DNA of 64,000 bases, taken from Methylovorus sp. MM2 (GTDB lineage: Bacteria > Pseudomonadota > Gammaproteobacteria > Burkholderiales > Methylophilaceae). Within the stretch, counting starts at the first letter, position 1; each line of letters opens with the position of its first letter. The position numbers were made by a program, and so were the translations under genes. Below, one piece after another: positions 31,735-40,747 of the stretch. The stretch is taken from assembly GCF_001648895.1 (NCBI RefSeq), contig NZ_LXUF01000011.1, forward strand, positions 62,001 through 126,000. The letters are read 5' to 3'. Under the pieces are notes generated by a model. The model did no database searches, was not told where the DNA came from, and saw nothing but the letters and a program-made list of their open reading frames with translations.

Positions 31735-34323
31735 ATGCAGCCAAGCAATACATCATTAATGCAACGACTGGTCAACAGTCTCAAAGATGTTGCACTTATT
31801 GCTACTGATGCAAAACTTAATATTCATTACGCCAACCCCTACGCTTGCGAGTTATTCGGTTTATCCAATGCAGAGATCGAATCCGGAAAAGGCCATTTAC
31901 CGGTCACCGTGGTCAAGCGAATATGGATAGAACTCAAAAAGTCTAATGAAACCTTCACCCTTCAATATGCAGTAGCGCGCAAACTCAAAACCCTCAAGAT
32001 ATTCATCTCCAATCTGGAAGATGTTCAGTTGGAAGGCAACATTCAAAAACTGGGTTATGTCATCCATGTGCATGACATCACTGACCACCAGATCACAGAA
32101 AGCACGCTGCATGACCGCAGTGCAATATTAGATGCGCTGATCTCTTGTGATTGGCTTTTGCACTCGGCCGAAGCCTGGCAAAAAGTAGCGCCGAGCGTTT
32201 TGGAACTCTTAAGTCTTGCATCACACTTTAGCCGCGCGACATTATTGAAAAACAATGTCATTGATAATGGCAAGGCACTGAACTCCATCATGCTGCATCA
32301 GTGGGTCAGCCCTGATCTAGTCGTGACCAATAGCAGCTATGAATCGATCAACTACCTGAAGAACGGTTGCAATCGTTGGGTAAGTACGCTTCGACAAGGC
32401 GAGGCGCTGTATGGTGATATAGACGAATTCCCCGCAGATGAACAAGCGTTTCTTAATCAGCACGGCACCCAATCTATCGCTGTAGTCCCTGTGTTTGCTG
32501 GCAACCAATGGTGGGGCGTCATCGTCATCGAGCGGAGTAAAGACCTGCCTGAGATATCATCCCACGAACTGGATGCACTCATGGCCATTGGCAGATCATT
32601 TGGTGTCGCGATCCAAAGAGAGTCAGCAGGCAATCGTTTACATCAAGCCAAGATAGCATTCGAAAGTGCTGTCGAGGGCATCATGATCACCGACGAGAAT
32701 ACGCGCATCATCGCCATCAACCAGAGCTTCACCGACATTACCGGTTATTCAGAAGAGGATGTCATCGGTAGCGTGCCTAACGTGCTGCATCATGAGACGC
32801 ATGACTCAGAGTTCTACAAGGAGTTATGGGATACGCTGGCACAGGATGGTCGCTGGCGTGGGGAAATATGGAATACCCGCAAAGATGGCGAACAATATGC
32901 GGAATGGCTGACGCTGACATCAGTAAAAGATGAAGAAGGTCAGATCATCAACTACGTGGGCGTATTCGCCGACATATCTGAAATCAAGCACTCCCAGAAT
33001 CGCCTCAACGAGTTGGTCAACCGCGACCCGCTCACAGGCCTACCCAATCGCCGTCTGCTCAATGAGCTATTAGATCACGCGATCAAACGTGCAGAGAGAG
33101 AGCAGAACCAGATCGCACTCCTGTTCGTTGATTTGGATCGATTCAAAGCCATTAATGACACCTTGGGACATCATGTCGGCGACCAACTTCTTTTTGAAGT
33201 TTCTAAACGCATCAGTCAGGCAGTCCGTGAAAGCGATGCCGTCGCCAGACTGGGAGGCGACGAGTTCCTAGTGATGATGGATCTGTTGCGCAAGAATGAA
33301 GATGCGGAAACCGTTGCAAGAAAGATCATCAACTCATTGCAAACTGAATTTGTCATTGATGGGCGCGAGCTCTTCATCGGGGCAAGTGTCGGCATTGCAA
33401 TTTACCCCACTGATAGTACTGATGTAGAGGGACTAATCAAAGCCGCCGACATTGCGATGTATCACGTAAAAAGTCGCGGAAAGAATAATCTTTGCTTCTA
33501 CTCAGCAGACCTGAGCAAAAATGCCGTTGAGCGTTTCACTTTAGAAAACCACTTGCGCAAGGCACTTGAACGCAACCAGTTTGAAGTTTATTATCAGCCG
33601 CAAGTATCAATCAAGACTGGCGACATCATCGGTGCAGAAGCACTGCTACGCTGGCAACACCCTGAATTAGGCATGGTTTCACCTGCGAAATTCATCCCGT
33701 TAGCAGAAGAGACCGGGCTGATCGTCCAGATCGGCGAATGGGTATTAAGACAATCGGCCCTACAAGCCGCCGCATGGGAAAATGCAGGGCTCGTGTTAAA
33801 TCGGCTCTCGGTGAATGTCTCCGGCGTACAGATTCAACGCAGTAACTTTGCGGACACGGTATATGGCATACTGATTGAAACAGATTGCCAACCGAGTTTG
33901 CTAGAGCTTGAAATCACCGAAAGCACGGTGATGCATAATACCGAATACGTGATTAGCGTATTTGACCGTATTAAACGTTTAGGATTAAGGCTGGCGATCG
34001 ATGACTTTGGTACCGGGTATTCATCGCTTTCTCATTTAAAACGGTTACCATTAGATAAAATAAAAATTGATCAATCGTTTGTTCGCGAACTACCCCACAA
34101 CACTGACGATGCCGCGATTGCCAACGCAATCTACGCAATGGCAAACAGCCTAGGTTTTAAAGTCATCGCAGAGGGGGTGGAGACCACGGCACAGGCAGAC
34201 TTTCTGCTCGACATGGGATGCGAAGAAGCACAGGGGTACTTATACAGCAGGCCAGTGAATGCATCTGATTTCACGCAATTACTGATCGCTGGTAAGTTGG
34301 GGAAAGAAAAAAATGCAAACTAA
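31735..34323 (+). CDS. PAS-GAF-PAS-GGDEF-EAL cyclic-di-GMP signalling protein
   Basis: This 862-residue cytoplasmic sensor has an N-terminal PAS domain (about 1-120), a GAF-like domain (about 130-290), a second PAS with PAC segment (about 300-420), then GGDEF and EAL domains. The cyclase motif GGDEF is intact at 507-511, with an RxxD inhibitory site (RESD) five residues before it. The EAL domain keeps EALLR (from 635), the metal and catalytic motifs ELEITEST, DDFGTGYSS, KIDQSFV, AEGVET and the final QGYLYSRP. Both activities are therefore possible. There is no transmembrane segment. The last 11 bases overlap the HD-GYP gene. Confidence 0.92.
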   Translation: MQPSNTSLMQRLVNSLKDVALIATDAKLNIHYANPYACELFGLSNAEIESGKGHLPVTVVKRIWIELKKSNETFTLQYAVARKLKTLKIFISNLEDVQLEGNIQKLGYVIHVHDITDHQITESTLHDRSAILDALISCDWLLHSAEAWQKVAPSVLELLSLASHFSRATLLKNNVIDNGKALNSIMLHQWVSPDLVVTNSSYESINYLKNGCNRWVSTLRQGEALYGDIDEFPADEQAFLNQHGTQSIAVVPVFAGNQWWGVIVIERSKDLPEISSHELDALMAIGRSFGVAIQRESAGNRLHQAKIAFESAVEGIMITDENTRIIAINQSFTDITGYSEEDVIGSVPNVLHHETHDSEFYKELWDTLAQDGRWRGEIWNTRKDGEQYAEWLTLTSVKDEEGQIINYVGVFADISEIKHSQNRLNELVNRDPLTGLPNRRLLNELLDHAIKRAEREQNQIALLFVDLDRFKAINDTLGHHVGDQLLFEVSKRISQAVRESDAVARLGGDEFLVMMDLLRKNEDAETVARKIINSLQTEFVIDGRELFIGASVGIAIYPTDSTDVEGLIKAADIAMYHVKSRGKNNLCFYSADLSKNAVERFTLENHLRKALERNQFEVYYQPQVSIKTGDIIGAEALLRWQHPELGMVSPAKFIPLAEETGLIVQIGEWVLRQSALQAAAWENAGLVLNRLSVNVSGVQIQRSNFADTVYGILIETDCQPSLLELEITESTVMHNTEYVISVFDRIKRLGLRLAIDDFGTGYSSLSHLKRLPLDKIKIDQSFVRELPHNTDDAAIANAIYAMANSLGFKVIAEGVETTAQADFLLDMGCEEAQGYLYSRPVNASDFTQLLIAGKLGKEKNAN

Positions 34324-35584
34324 GCATCACTTTATCGATATCGACCAATTGCGCGTTGGTCTATATATCCATCTAGACTTGGGCTGGATGGATCATCCGT
34401 TCACTTTTAGCAATTTCAAACTCAAAGATGAAGGGCAGATTGCAAAAGTCCGCAAAATCGGATTGAAACAATTGCGTTATGACCCGAAGCGCAGCGACTG
34501 CGAACCCTTACCACTCAATGAAACCGTGAATAGCAGATCCGTCATCTCAAAAGCGCAAGCCAGTGCCGAGATCGCATTGCGTCAGGATAGCGAGAAAATA
34601 TATACCGATAGGCTGAAAAAACTTCACGAAGCGATGGAAGAGAGCGAGAGAAAATTCATCCTCGCGTCAGATATCTCCAAAAAAGCCATCGCCAATATTG
34701 AAGATAATCCACAAGCATCCATCCATCAGGCAAAGCAAATGCTCGATGACATGGTGCATACCACATTGACTGAGCCAGATATCGCGATGCACGCCATCAA
34801 TGGCAGCAATTCGGATGATAAACATCATCTGCACCCGCTCAATGTCACCGTGCTTTCACTCATGCTTTCAAAATCAATGAGCATGACAGCTGAAGATACC
34901 CATACCCTAGCGTTAGCAGCCCTGTTCCACGACACAGCCAAGGCAAACTATCCTGATATCCCACTGGAGGCAAGCCATCTCACTCCGGTTGCGTTACGCT
35001 TTACAGAACAACATACCGTCCATAGCGCAGAGATCGCGAAGAAGTCGGGATTATCGGAACATATCGAAAAAGTCATCCTGCAACACAATGAGTTCATCGA
35101 CGGCTCCGGTTATCCTAGCAAGTTGAAGGATGGCACCATAGACCCGCTCGCCAGAATTGTTTCTGTTGTGAATGTGTATGACAGTCTTTGCAATCCGGCA
35201 GATCATGCGCACGCAATGACGCCCTATGAAGCGCTGAAATTCATGTTTAGCAATATGAAATCTAAATTTGATGAAGGCATCCTGAAACAATTCATCAAAT
35301 GTCTCGGCGTCTATCCTCCGGGGAGTGTCGTCCAACTATCGAGCGGCATGCACGGCATTGTCGTCTCGGTGAACCCGGGCAAACCGCTTAAGCCCTTTGT
35401 GATGGTGCACGAACCCATTGCAAAAAGAGAGAAGCCATTAGTGCTTGATTTGCGTACTGAAGCTACTTTGACCATCGGCGCTTGCATCAGACCCCATCAA
35501 TTACCACCAGAAGCATTGATCTACCTGAACCCGCGGCGACATGTCAGCTATTTTTTGGATACCGACCTAGCTAAAGACAAATAA
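34313..35584 (+). CDS. HD-GYP domain protein with DUF3391-type N-terminus
   Basis: This 423-residue protein has a DUF3391-like N-terminal domain (about 1-135, IDIDQLRVGLYIHLDLGWMDHPF) and an HD-GYP phosphodiesterase domain (about 170-330). The HD pair is His206-Asp207, in the motif HDTAK instead of HDIGK. GYP is intact at 266-268. The usual HHE metal motif reads QHNE, so Asn259 replaces a conserved histidine. That may weaken or alter metal binding. The start lies inside the end of the GGDEF-EAL gene (11-base overlap), which implies co-translation and a joint role in c-di-GMP control. Confidence 0.88.
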   Translation: MQTKHHFIDIDQLRVGLYIHLDLGWMDHPFTFSNFKLKDEGQIAKVRKIGLKQLRYDPKRSDCEPLPLNETVNSRSVISKAQASAEIALRQDSEKIYTDRLKKLHEAMEESERKFILASDISKKAIANIEDNPQASIHQAKQMLDDMVHTTLTEPDIAMHAINGSNSDDKHHLHPLNVTVLSLMLSKSMSMTAEDTHTLALAALFHDTAKANYPDIPLEASHLTPVALRFTEQHTVHSAEIAKKSGLSEHIEKVILQHNEFIDGSGYPSKLKDGTIDPLARIVSVVNVYDSLCNPADHAHAMTPYEALKFMFSNMKSKFDEGILKQFIKCLGVYPPGSVVQLSSGMHGIVVSVNPGKPLKPFVMVHEPIAKREKPLVLDLRTEATLTIGACIRPHQLPPEALIYLNPRRHVSYFLDTDLAKDK

Positions 35585-35589
35585 GCCAC

Positions 35590-36141
35590 TCACTTGTTAA
35601 GAGGCTGAGGTGTTTGCCAGCTTCTGCCTTCATCATCAGAGATAGCGGCATAGTGTTTGTCGTCATTCATATCCAGCCAGTTGATCGTTACTTTGCCAAG
35701 CTCAGCAACGAGTGCCACTTCGGCGATAGAGGAGACACTTAAACGCTTGACGGGAGAAGACACCCATGCATCACCATCCATGCGCGCATAATACAAGCCC
35801 GGCTTTTTGGCGGAACTCCACACCAGATGCCAGCCCCAATCACCGCCACGTGCAATGGCAAGGTTACTAAAATTGCACGCATGTCTTTCACCGCCGAAAG
35901 TCACGCGTTTTAAGGTCTGCGATTCAACACTTAATCCTTGTGTACTATCTTGCGCGTAGGCAATTGCCAAGTCATGCACACCATCTGCGAAAACATGCTC
36001 AAAAAATAATAATGTCTGCCCGTTATCAGCTTTAATTTGAGTCACTGGGCAATGATCATCCAACAGCTCCGCAAGTGCATCGCGTGGTAATAATGGGGAT
36101 ATTGTGAGGAAAATAACGAGTTTTAGAAAATTCAGTCGCAT
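35590..36141 (-). CDS. small exported protein with one Asp-box (sialidase-like repeat)
   Basis: This 183-residue protein has a signal peptide (about residues 1-24, LVIFLTISPLLPRDALA). The C-terminus holds an Asp-box, SDDEGRSW, the turn motif found in sialidase and BNR-type beta-propellers. Two cysteines (Cys31, and Cys89 in HACNFSN) could form a disulfide. The protein is far too short for a whole propeller and lacks a recognisable catalytic set, so no enzyme function is claimed. It is divergent from the DUF2946-like gene (67-base gap) and convergent with the HD-GYP gene. Confidence 0.72.
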   Translation of the reverse strand: MRLNFLKLVIFLTISPLLPRDALAELLDDHCPVTQIKADNGQTLLFFEHVFADGVHDLAIAYAQDSTQGLSVESQTLKRVTFGGERHACNFSNLAIARGGDWGWHLVWSSAKKPGLYYARMDGDAWVSSPVKRLSVSSIAEVALVAELGKVTINWLDMNDDKHYAAISDDEGRSWQTPQPLNK

Positions 36142-36208
36142 CGCAATCTTAAAAGTTACACATGTAAATTCTAGTTAAAAAAACCAGCTTACACTGCTAT
36201 CATGCCGC

Positions 36209-36631
36209 ATGGAATTTTTCAGGCAAAACCGTGGTGTATTATCGCAACGCTTTATCGCGTGGCTAAGCTGCTTTGCTATTCTACTTGGCTCCCTTGCTCC
36301 GGCAATTTCGCACGCGATAGCCAACATCAAAGGTCAGCCTGCCCCCTGGTCTGAGATATGTTCAACGTCTGGGAATAAATTCGTACCTTTCAATATCGCT
36401 CTAGCCGCGAGTAATAAAGAGTCAAACGACAATGACTCTCGACCCATGAAGATGGAACATTGCGCTTACTGTACGATGCATGCATCAACGTTTGCATTGA
36501 ATGATCAGCGCCTGCTTGCGCTACAACCTGCCAATCTGTCTTACTCACTCCCCAAACTTTTCTATCAGGCGCCGTACCCACTATTTGCATGGGCATCGGC
36601 AAATCCACGCGCCCCGCCCTTAAACCCCTAA
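36209..36631 (+). CDS. DUF2946-like small exported or membrane protein
   Basis: This 140-residue protein has an N-terminal hydrophobic segment (FIAWLSCFAILLGSLAPAISHAI) and a motif MEHCAYCTMH near residues 81-90, with Cys and His in a pattern suited to metal binding. The layout fits the DUF2946 family. Members often stand next to TonB-dependent receptor genes, and some have been linked to copper. Here the receptor gene follows after 108 bases on the same strand. Function and metal are not established. Confidence 0.75.
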   Translation: MEFFRQNRGVLSQRFIAWLSCFAILLGSLAPAISHAIANIKGQPAPWSEICSTSGNKFVPFNIALAASNKESNDNDSRPMKMEHCAYCTMHASTFALNDQRLLALQPANLSYSLPKLFYQAPYPLFAWASANPRAPPLNP

Positions 36632-36671
36632 TCGTTCAAAGCCATACGCCATTCATTGGCATTTATCGAAC

Positions 36672-36721
36672 TTAAGAGCATCTGCAATGCAGCATACAGT
36701 GCTATCTGTAGCCGCTCTTAA
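36672..36721. repeat. inverted repeat upstream of the TonB receptor gene
   Basis: TTAAGAGC (36672-36679) and GCTCTTAA (36714-36721) are perfect 8-bp arms. A second small palindrome, CTGCAATGCAG, lies between them. The structure ends 18 bases before the receptor start codon. It could be an mRNA-leader structure or an operator. No known riboswitch motif is recognisable. Confidence 0.45.
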
Positions 36722-36739
36722 AGCTATTAGGGAAATAAC

Positions 36740-38824
36740 ATGCAATTTAATTACAAAGCTATTTACATGTGCCTACTTGCCGCTTCGGCGAGTAATGCCT
36801 ACGCGGACCATATCGAAAAAAACGAGACCCAAACATTGCCTACCGTGACGGTAACGGAAAAGAAAATAACTACGAGCGCATCTCTCACTCAAGCAGATAT
36901 GCAGGAAGCAATAAAAGAGATTAATAAGACTGCTGGTGGTGTCACGGTGGTAGATGCCGAGAAAGTGCGTGAAGGTCGCGTTTCAAACTTCAACGACACA
37001 CTGGGCATGGCAACGGGAGTCTTCGCACAGTCACGTTTCGGCGCTGAAGAATCTCGCCTATCGATCCGCGGTTCTGGTTTGCAGCGCACATTCCACGGAC
37101 GTGGTATTCAATTGATGCAAGATGGCATCCCAGTTAATTTGGCAGATGGAAGTTTCGATTTTCAAGCAATAGAGCCTTTATCCACACGCTATATCGAAGT
37201 GTTCCGTGGTGCGAATGCGATGAAATTCGGTTCTAGCAATTTAGGTGGGGCAATTAATTTCGTCTCGCCTACAGGCTATGATGCTCCACAACTAGAAGCA
37301 CGGGCAGAGTTTGGTAGTTTTGGTTATCGACGCTTTGGTCTTGCAACTGGAGGCGTAGTTGGCAATCTTGATTACTTCGTTAGCACCAGCACATTTGATC
37401 AAGATGGGTTTCGTGACAATGCCCAACAAAGTGCAGAACGGACGAATGCAAATATCGGCTACCGCTTTAATGAAAATGTAGAAACCCGCTTTTTCCTTGG
37501 TTACGCCAACAGCAATTCTGAACTACCAGGCAATCTCACAAAAGCTCAGCTTAAAGATGATCCTAGTCAGGCAATTCTTAGCGCAACTACTGGTCAACAA
37601 AGACGGAACATCGATGTATGGCGCATAGCCAACAAGACAACGATATTACTGGATAACGGCAGGCTAGAGTTAGGTGGATATTATTCAGATAAAACATTAT
37701 TCCACCCTATATTCCAGATTCTGGATCAAGATAGCCAAGACTATGGCCTATCTGTGAGATTAGTACAGGAAGGCAAGCTGTTCGGATTACGCAATGAGTT
37801 CATCACTGGCTATACACCTAGCTATGGCGAAACCGAAGAAACTCGTTGGCAAAATCTGCAAGGCTCGCGTGGCGTGATGAGGAATAAAACAAAACAGGTC
37901 GCAAGCAACAATGTGCTGTATGCAGAGAATAGGCTGTTCGTGTTACCTGATTTAGCCCTTGTTACAGGCCTGCAATACACCAATAGTAAACGTGAGTTAA
38001 ATGACAAATTTATTACTGGTACAGAGGGTGATGAAAGCTTCAACACCAGATATGTCCAGACAAGCCCTAAAATAGGCTTGCTCTATCAATACACGTCACA
38101 AATCCAAGTATATGGCAATGTTTCACGCAGCTATGAACCTCCTTCATTTGGCGAACTTGCTGGCGGTCTGCGCCCCAATATCGTCAGCGCCCAAGGCGGC
38201 ACTACATTTGAGATTGGTTCTCGCGGAAACAGTACTAATGTAGATTGGGATATATCAGCTTATTACGCAAAATTACAAGATGAACTTCTGCAAACGGCTG
38301 TATTCGTTGCAGGTAATAGTGCGGCCCCGGCCTCACAAACAACTAATGCTTCGCATACTATACACGCGGGTATTGAGATGGGGATGACTGCTCGTTTACC
38401 CGGCAACCTAGAATGGCGACATAACCTTCTAATCAACGAATTTAGATTCGATAACGATGATGTATACGGCAATCGCAACTTGGCTGGCGTACCTAAGTCA
38501 TTACTCAGAGGCGAGCTCTTGTATCGGAAGAATGGCTTTTATACAGGCCCGACTATCGAAACATCTCCGCAACGATATGCTGCCGATTTCGCAGAGACTA
38601 TCTATGCGGATAGTTACACCATTTTTGGTTGGAAGATGGGTCAGCAAATCAACAAGCAAGTCTCTTGGTTTATTGAAGGGCGTAATCTTACAGATGTAAA
38701 CTATGCGGCAACGACTGGTGTAGTACGCGCATTAAATACCACACCCGGCCCAAACAACAATGAGGCACTATTCCTTCCCGGAGATAGTCGCTCTGTTTAT
38801 GCAGGCATGCAATGGCGTTATTAA
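36740..38824 (+). CDS. TonB-dependent outer-membrane receptor
   Basis: This is a 694-residue outer-membrane receptor for a scarce nutrient, probably a metal chelate. The signal peptide covers about residues 1-22 (CLLAASASNAYA). A TonB-box-like stretch is TLPTVTVTEKK. The plug domain (about 60-175) shows RLSIRGSGLQRTFHGRGIQLMQDGIPVN in part and EVFRGANAMKFGSSNLGGAINF. A 22-strand barrel follows, ending in the outer-membrane signal MQWRY. The start is preceded by AGGGAAATAAC. The ligand cannot be deduced; the neighbouring DUF2946-like gene suggests a metal. A terminator follows. Confidence 0.92.
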   Translation: MQFNYKAIYMCLLAASASNAYADHIEKNETQTLPTVTVTEKKITTSASLTQADMQEAIKEINKTAGGVTVVDAEKVREGRVSNFNDTLGMATGVFAQSRFGAEESRLSIRGSGLQRTFHGRGIQLMQDGIPVNLADGSFDFQAIEPLSTRYIEVFRGANAMKFGSSNLGGAINFVSPTGYDAPQLEARAEFGSFGYRRFGLATGGVVGNLDYFVSTSTFDQDGFRDNAQQSAERTNANIGYRFNENVETRFFLGYANSNSELPGNLTKAQLKDDPSQAILSATTGQQRRNIDVWRIANKTTILLDNGRLELGGYYSDKTLFHPIFQILDQDSQDYGLSVRLVQEGKLFGLRNEFITGYTPSYGETEETRWQNLQGSRGVMRNKTKQVASNNVLYAENRLFVLPDLALVTGLQYTNSKRELNDKFITGTEGDESFNTRYVQTSPKIGLLYQYTSQIQVYGNVSRSYEPPSFGELAGGLRPNIVSAQGGTTFEIGSRGNSTNVDWDISAYYAKLQDELLQTAVFVAGNSAAPASQTTNASHTIHAGIEMGMTARLPGNLEWRHNLLINEFRFDNDDVYGNRNLAGVPKSLLRGELLYRKNGFYTGPTIETSPQRYAADFAETIYADSYTIFGWKMGQQINKQVSWFIEGRNLTDVNYAATTGVVRALNTTPGPNNNEALFLPGDSRSVYAGMQWRY

Positions 38825-38848
38825 AATAAATTAAACGTAAGCTACATC

Positions 38849-38890
38849 AAAAGCCCAAAGCCGTCATAAAATAACGGTCTTGGGCTTTTT
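38849..38890 (+). terminator. Rho-independent terminator after the TonB receptor gene
   Basis: AAAAGCCCAA (38849-38858) pairs with TTGGGCTTTT (38880-38889), and the inner bases CCGT and ACGG extend the stem. A run of T closes it. It lies 24 bases after the receptor stop. Confidence 0.88.
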
Positions 38891-38891
38891 C

Positions 38892-38923
38892 CATAATACC
38901 CATATTTTTTTTATGGGATTATG
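38892..38923. repeat. inverted repeat upstream of cydP
   Basis: CATAAT-A-CCCATA (38892-38904) and TATGGGATTATG (38912-38923) form 12 pairs with one bulge around a T-only loop. It is placed where the promoter of the cyd operon should be, just before TTAGTATAG. It may be an operator for a redox regulator. It does not match the FNR consensus. Confidence 0.45.
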
Positions 38924-38936
38924 TTAGTATAGCGAA

Positions 38937-39143
38937 ATGTTGATTAGGCAAAGCTTAGACCACATCAGATTCCTGAAAAACTCAGGGAAGATGGGGCGGC
39001 TTGCTGTTGAGATCACCATTATCCTGATCATCAAGATCATACTGATCTGGTTGCTTTGGTACTTCTGTTTTTCCCATCCAGTCAAAAAACCTGATCGCCA
39101 AGAAGCGGTTACCCGCATCATTTTGAATAATCCATCTGAATAG
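38937..39143 (+). CDS. cydP: cytochrome bd oxidase small subunit CydP (putative)
   Basis: This short protein has one hydrophobic helix ([20 protein letters not shown]) followed by a basic-polar tail ([13 protein letters not shown]). It lies 11 bases upstream of cydA on the same strand. This matches the CydP family, a putative small subunit encoded next to cydAB in proteobacteria. From 38937 it has 68 residues. An ATG at 38991 (MGRLAVEIT) gives 50 residues, is closer to the family core and has an AGGGA just before it, so the true start is uncertain. Confidence 0.75.
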   Translation: MLIRQSLDHIRFLKNSGKMGRLAVEITIILIIKIILIWLLWYFCFSHPVKKPDRQEAVTRIILNNPSE

Positions 39144-39154
39144 GCTCCATTCAT

Positions 39155-40735
39155 ATGCTTCCATCCGCAGAAGTCGTTGACCTTTCCCGACTACAATTTG
39201 GCGCTACGGCGCTTTACCACTTCCTGTTCGTGCCGCTAACGCTTGGCATGACGTGGATATTAGTCATCATGGAATCTGTCTACGTGATGACGGGCAAGCA
39301 AGTTTATAAGGACATGACCAAGTTCTGGGGCAAGCTATTCGGCATCAACTTCGCCATGGGGGTGACCACTGGCATCACGATGGAATTTCAATTCGGCACC
39401 AACTGGGCTTACTACTCACATTATGTGGGCGACATCTTCGGTGCACCGCTCGCGATTGAAGGCATGATGGCGTTCTTCCTCGAATCAACCTTTGTCGGGC
39501 TATTCTTTTTCGGCTGGAATCGCCTATCAAAAGAAAAACACTTGATGGTCACATTCCTAGTTGCGATCGGCTCGAATCTTTCGGCGCTATGGATATTGAT
39601 CGCCAATGGCTGGATGCAAAATCCGGTGGGTGCTGAGTTCAACTATGAAACCATGCGCATGGAGCTGACCAATTTTGCCGAGGTGATCCTTAACCCTGTA
39701 GCGCAAGTCAAATTCGTACACACAGTAGCCGCAGGCTACACAACAGCGGCCATGTTCGTACTTGGCATCTCATCTTGGTATCTACTTAAAAAACGCGATA
39801 CAGGCTTTGCTTTGCGCTCTATTGCCGTCGCCTCAGGTTTTGGTTTGGCTTCTGTCATCTCCGTCATCGTATTAGGGGATGAATCAGGTTATACCACTGG
39901 CGAAGTGCAGAAAGTAAAACTAGCCGCTGTAGAGGCGGAGTGGCATACCGAACCAGCACCGGCATCGTTCACAGTCATGGGCCTGCCAAACCGTGATGCC
40001 GAACGCACGGATTATGCGGTCAAGATCCCTTATGTCATGGGCATCATCGCAACGCGCTCGACCACTGAAGAGGTGATGGGGCTGATCGACATCAAGAATG
40101 AGAATGAGCAGCGCATCCGTAACGGCATGACGGCTTATGCTGATTTGCAAAGAATAAAAAGCGGTGATAAAAGTGACGAAGCCATCGCTGCATTTAAAAA
40201 ATCCAAAGACGACCTAGGCTTTGGCTTACTACTGAAGAAATACACGCCGAATGTCACCGATGCAACTGAGGAAGATATCAAGCATGCCGCCAAAGATACG
40301 ATCCCTAATGTGTTTGTGCTGTTCTGGTCTTTCCGCGTGATGGTCGCGATGGGTGTGTTGATGTTGTTTATCTTCGCAGCCTCGTTCTACTTCACGGCAA
40401 AACGCACGATCTCGAAACAAACATGGCTGCTTCGGCTGGCGTTATTCGCGATACCAGTGCCATGGATCGCGGCTGAAGCAGGCTGGATAGTGGCCGAGAT
40501 GGGGCGTCAGCCATGGACGATCTCTGGCATATTGCCAACGCATCTTTCGACATCGTCTCTTGGTGCCGGGGAGCTCTACTTCAGTATCGCCGGTTTCATT
40601 GGTTTTTACACATTGCTGCTGATTGTCGAGATGTTCCTGATGTTCCGTTACGCACGACTTGGCCCTTCCAGCCTGCATACCGGCCGCTATTACTTCGAGA
40701 GAGCAGGCGCTCCTGCGGGATTAACGAGTCACTAA
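39155..40735 (+). CDS. cydA: cytochrome bd ubiquinol oxidase subunit I
   Basis: CydA holds the three haems of the high-affinity quinol oxidase in the inner membrane. It has 526 residues, with the long Q-loop type between helices (about 250-370). The haem ligands expected from E. coli are present: His22 (LYHFLF), His189 ([10 protein letters not shown]) and Met396 (FRVMVAMG). GRQPW near residue 450 is the family signature. It is followed after 12 bases by cydB. The cydP-cydA-cydB-cydX set indicates respiration at low oxygen. Confidence 0.97.
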   Translation: MLPSAEVVDLSRLQFGATALYHFLFVPLTLGMTWILVIMESVYVMTGKQVYKDMTKFWGKLFGINFAMGVTTGITMEFQFGTNWAYYSHYVGDIFGAPLAIEGMMAFFLESTFVGLFFFGWNRLSKEKHLMVTFLVAIGSNLSALWILIANGWMQNPVGAEFNYETMRMELTNFAEVILNPVAQVKFVHTVAAGYTTAAMFVLGISSWYLLKKRDTGFALRSIAVASGFGLASVISVIVLGDESGYTTGEVQKVKLAAVEAEWHTEPAPASFTVMGLPNRDAERTDYAVKIPYVMGIIATRSTTEEVMGLIDIKNENEQRIRNGMTAYADLQRIKSGDKSDEAIAAFKKSKDDLGFGLLLKKYTPNVTDATEEDIKHAAKDTIPNVFVLFWSFRVMVAMGVLMLFIFAASFYFTAKRTISKQTWLLRLALFAIPVPWIAAEAGWIVAEMGRQPWTISGILPTHLSTSSLGAGELYFSIAGFIGFYTLLLIVEMFLMFRYARLGPSSLHTGRYYFERAGAPAGLTSH

Positions 40736-40747
40736 AAGAGATCCATC

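Noticed and set aside
36740-36745. Cobalamin riboswitch upstream of the TonB receptor
   Set aside because: The 108-base gap is too short and lacks a B12-box-like motif.
38905-38911. Hairpin upstream of cydP as a second terminator of the receptor gene
   Set aside because: The T-run is in the loop, not after the stem, and a good terminator already lies at 38849-38890.
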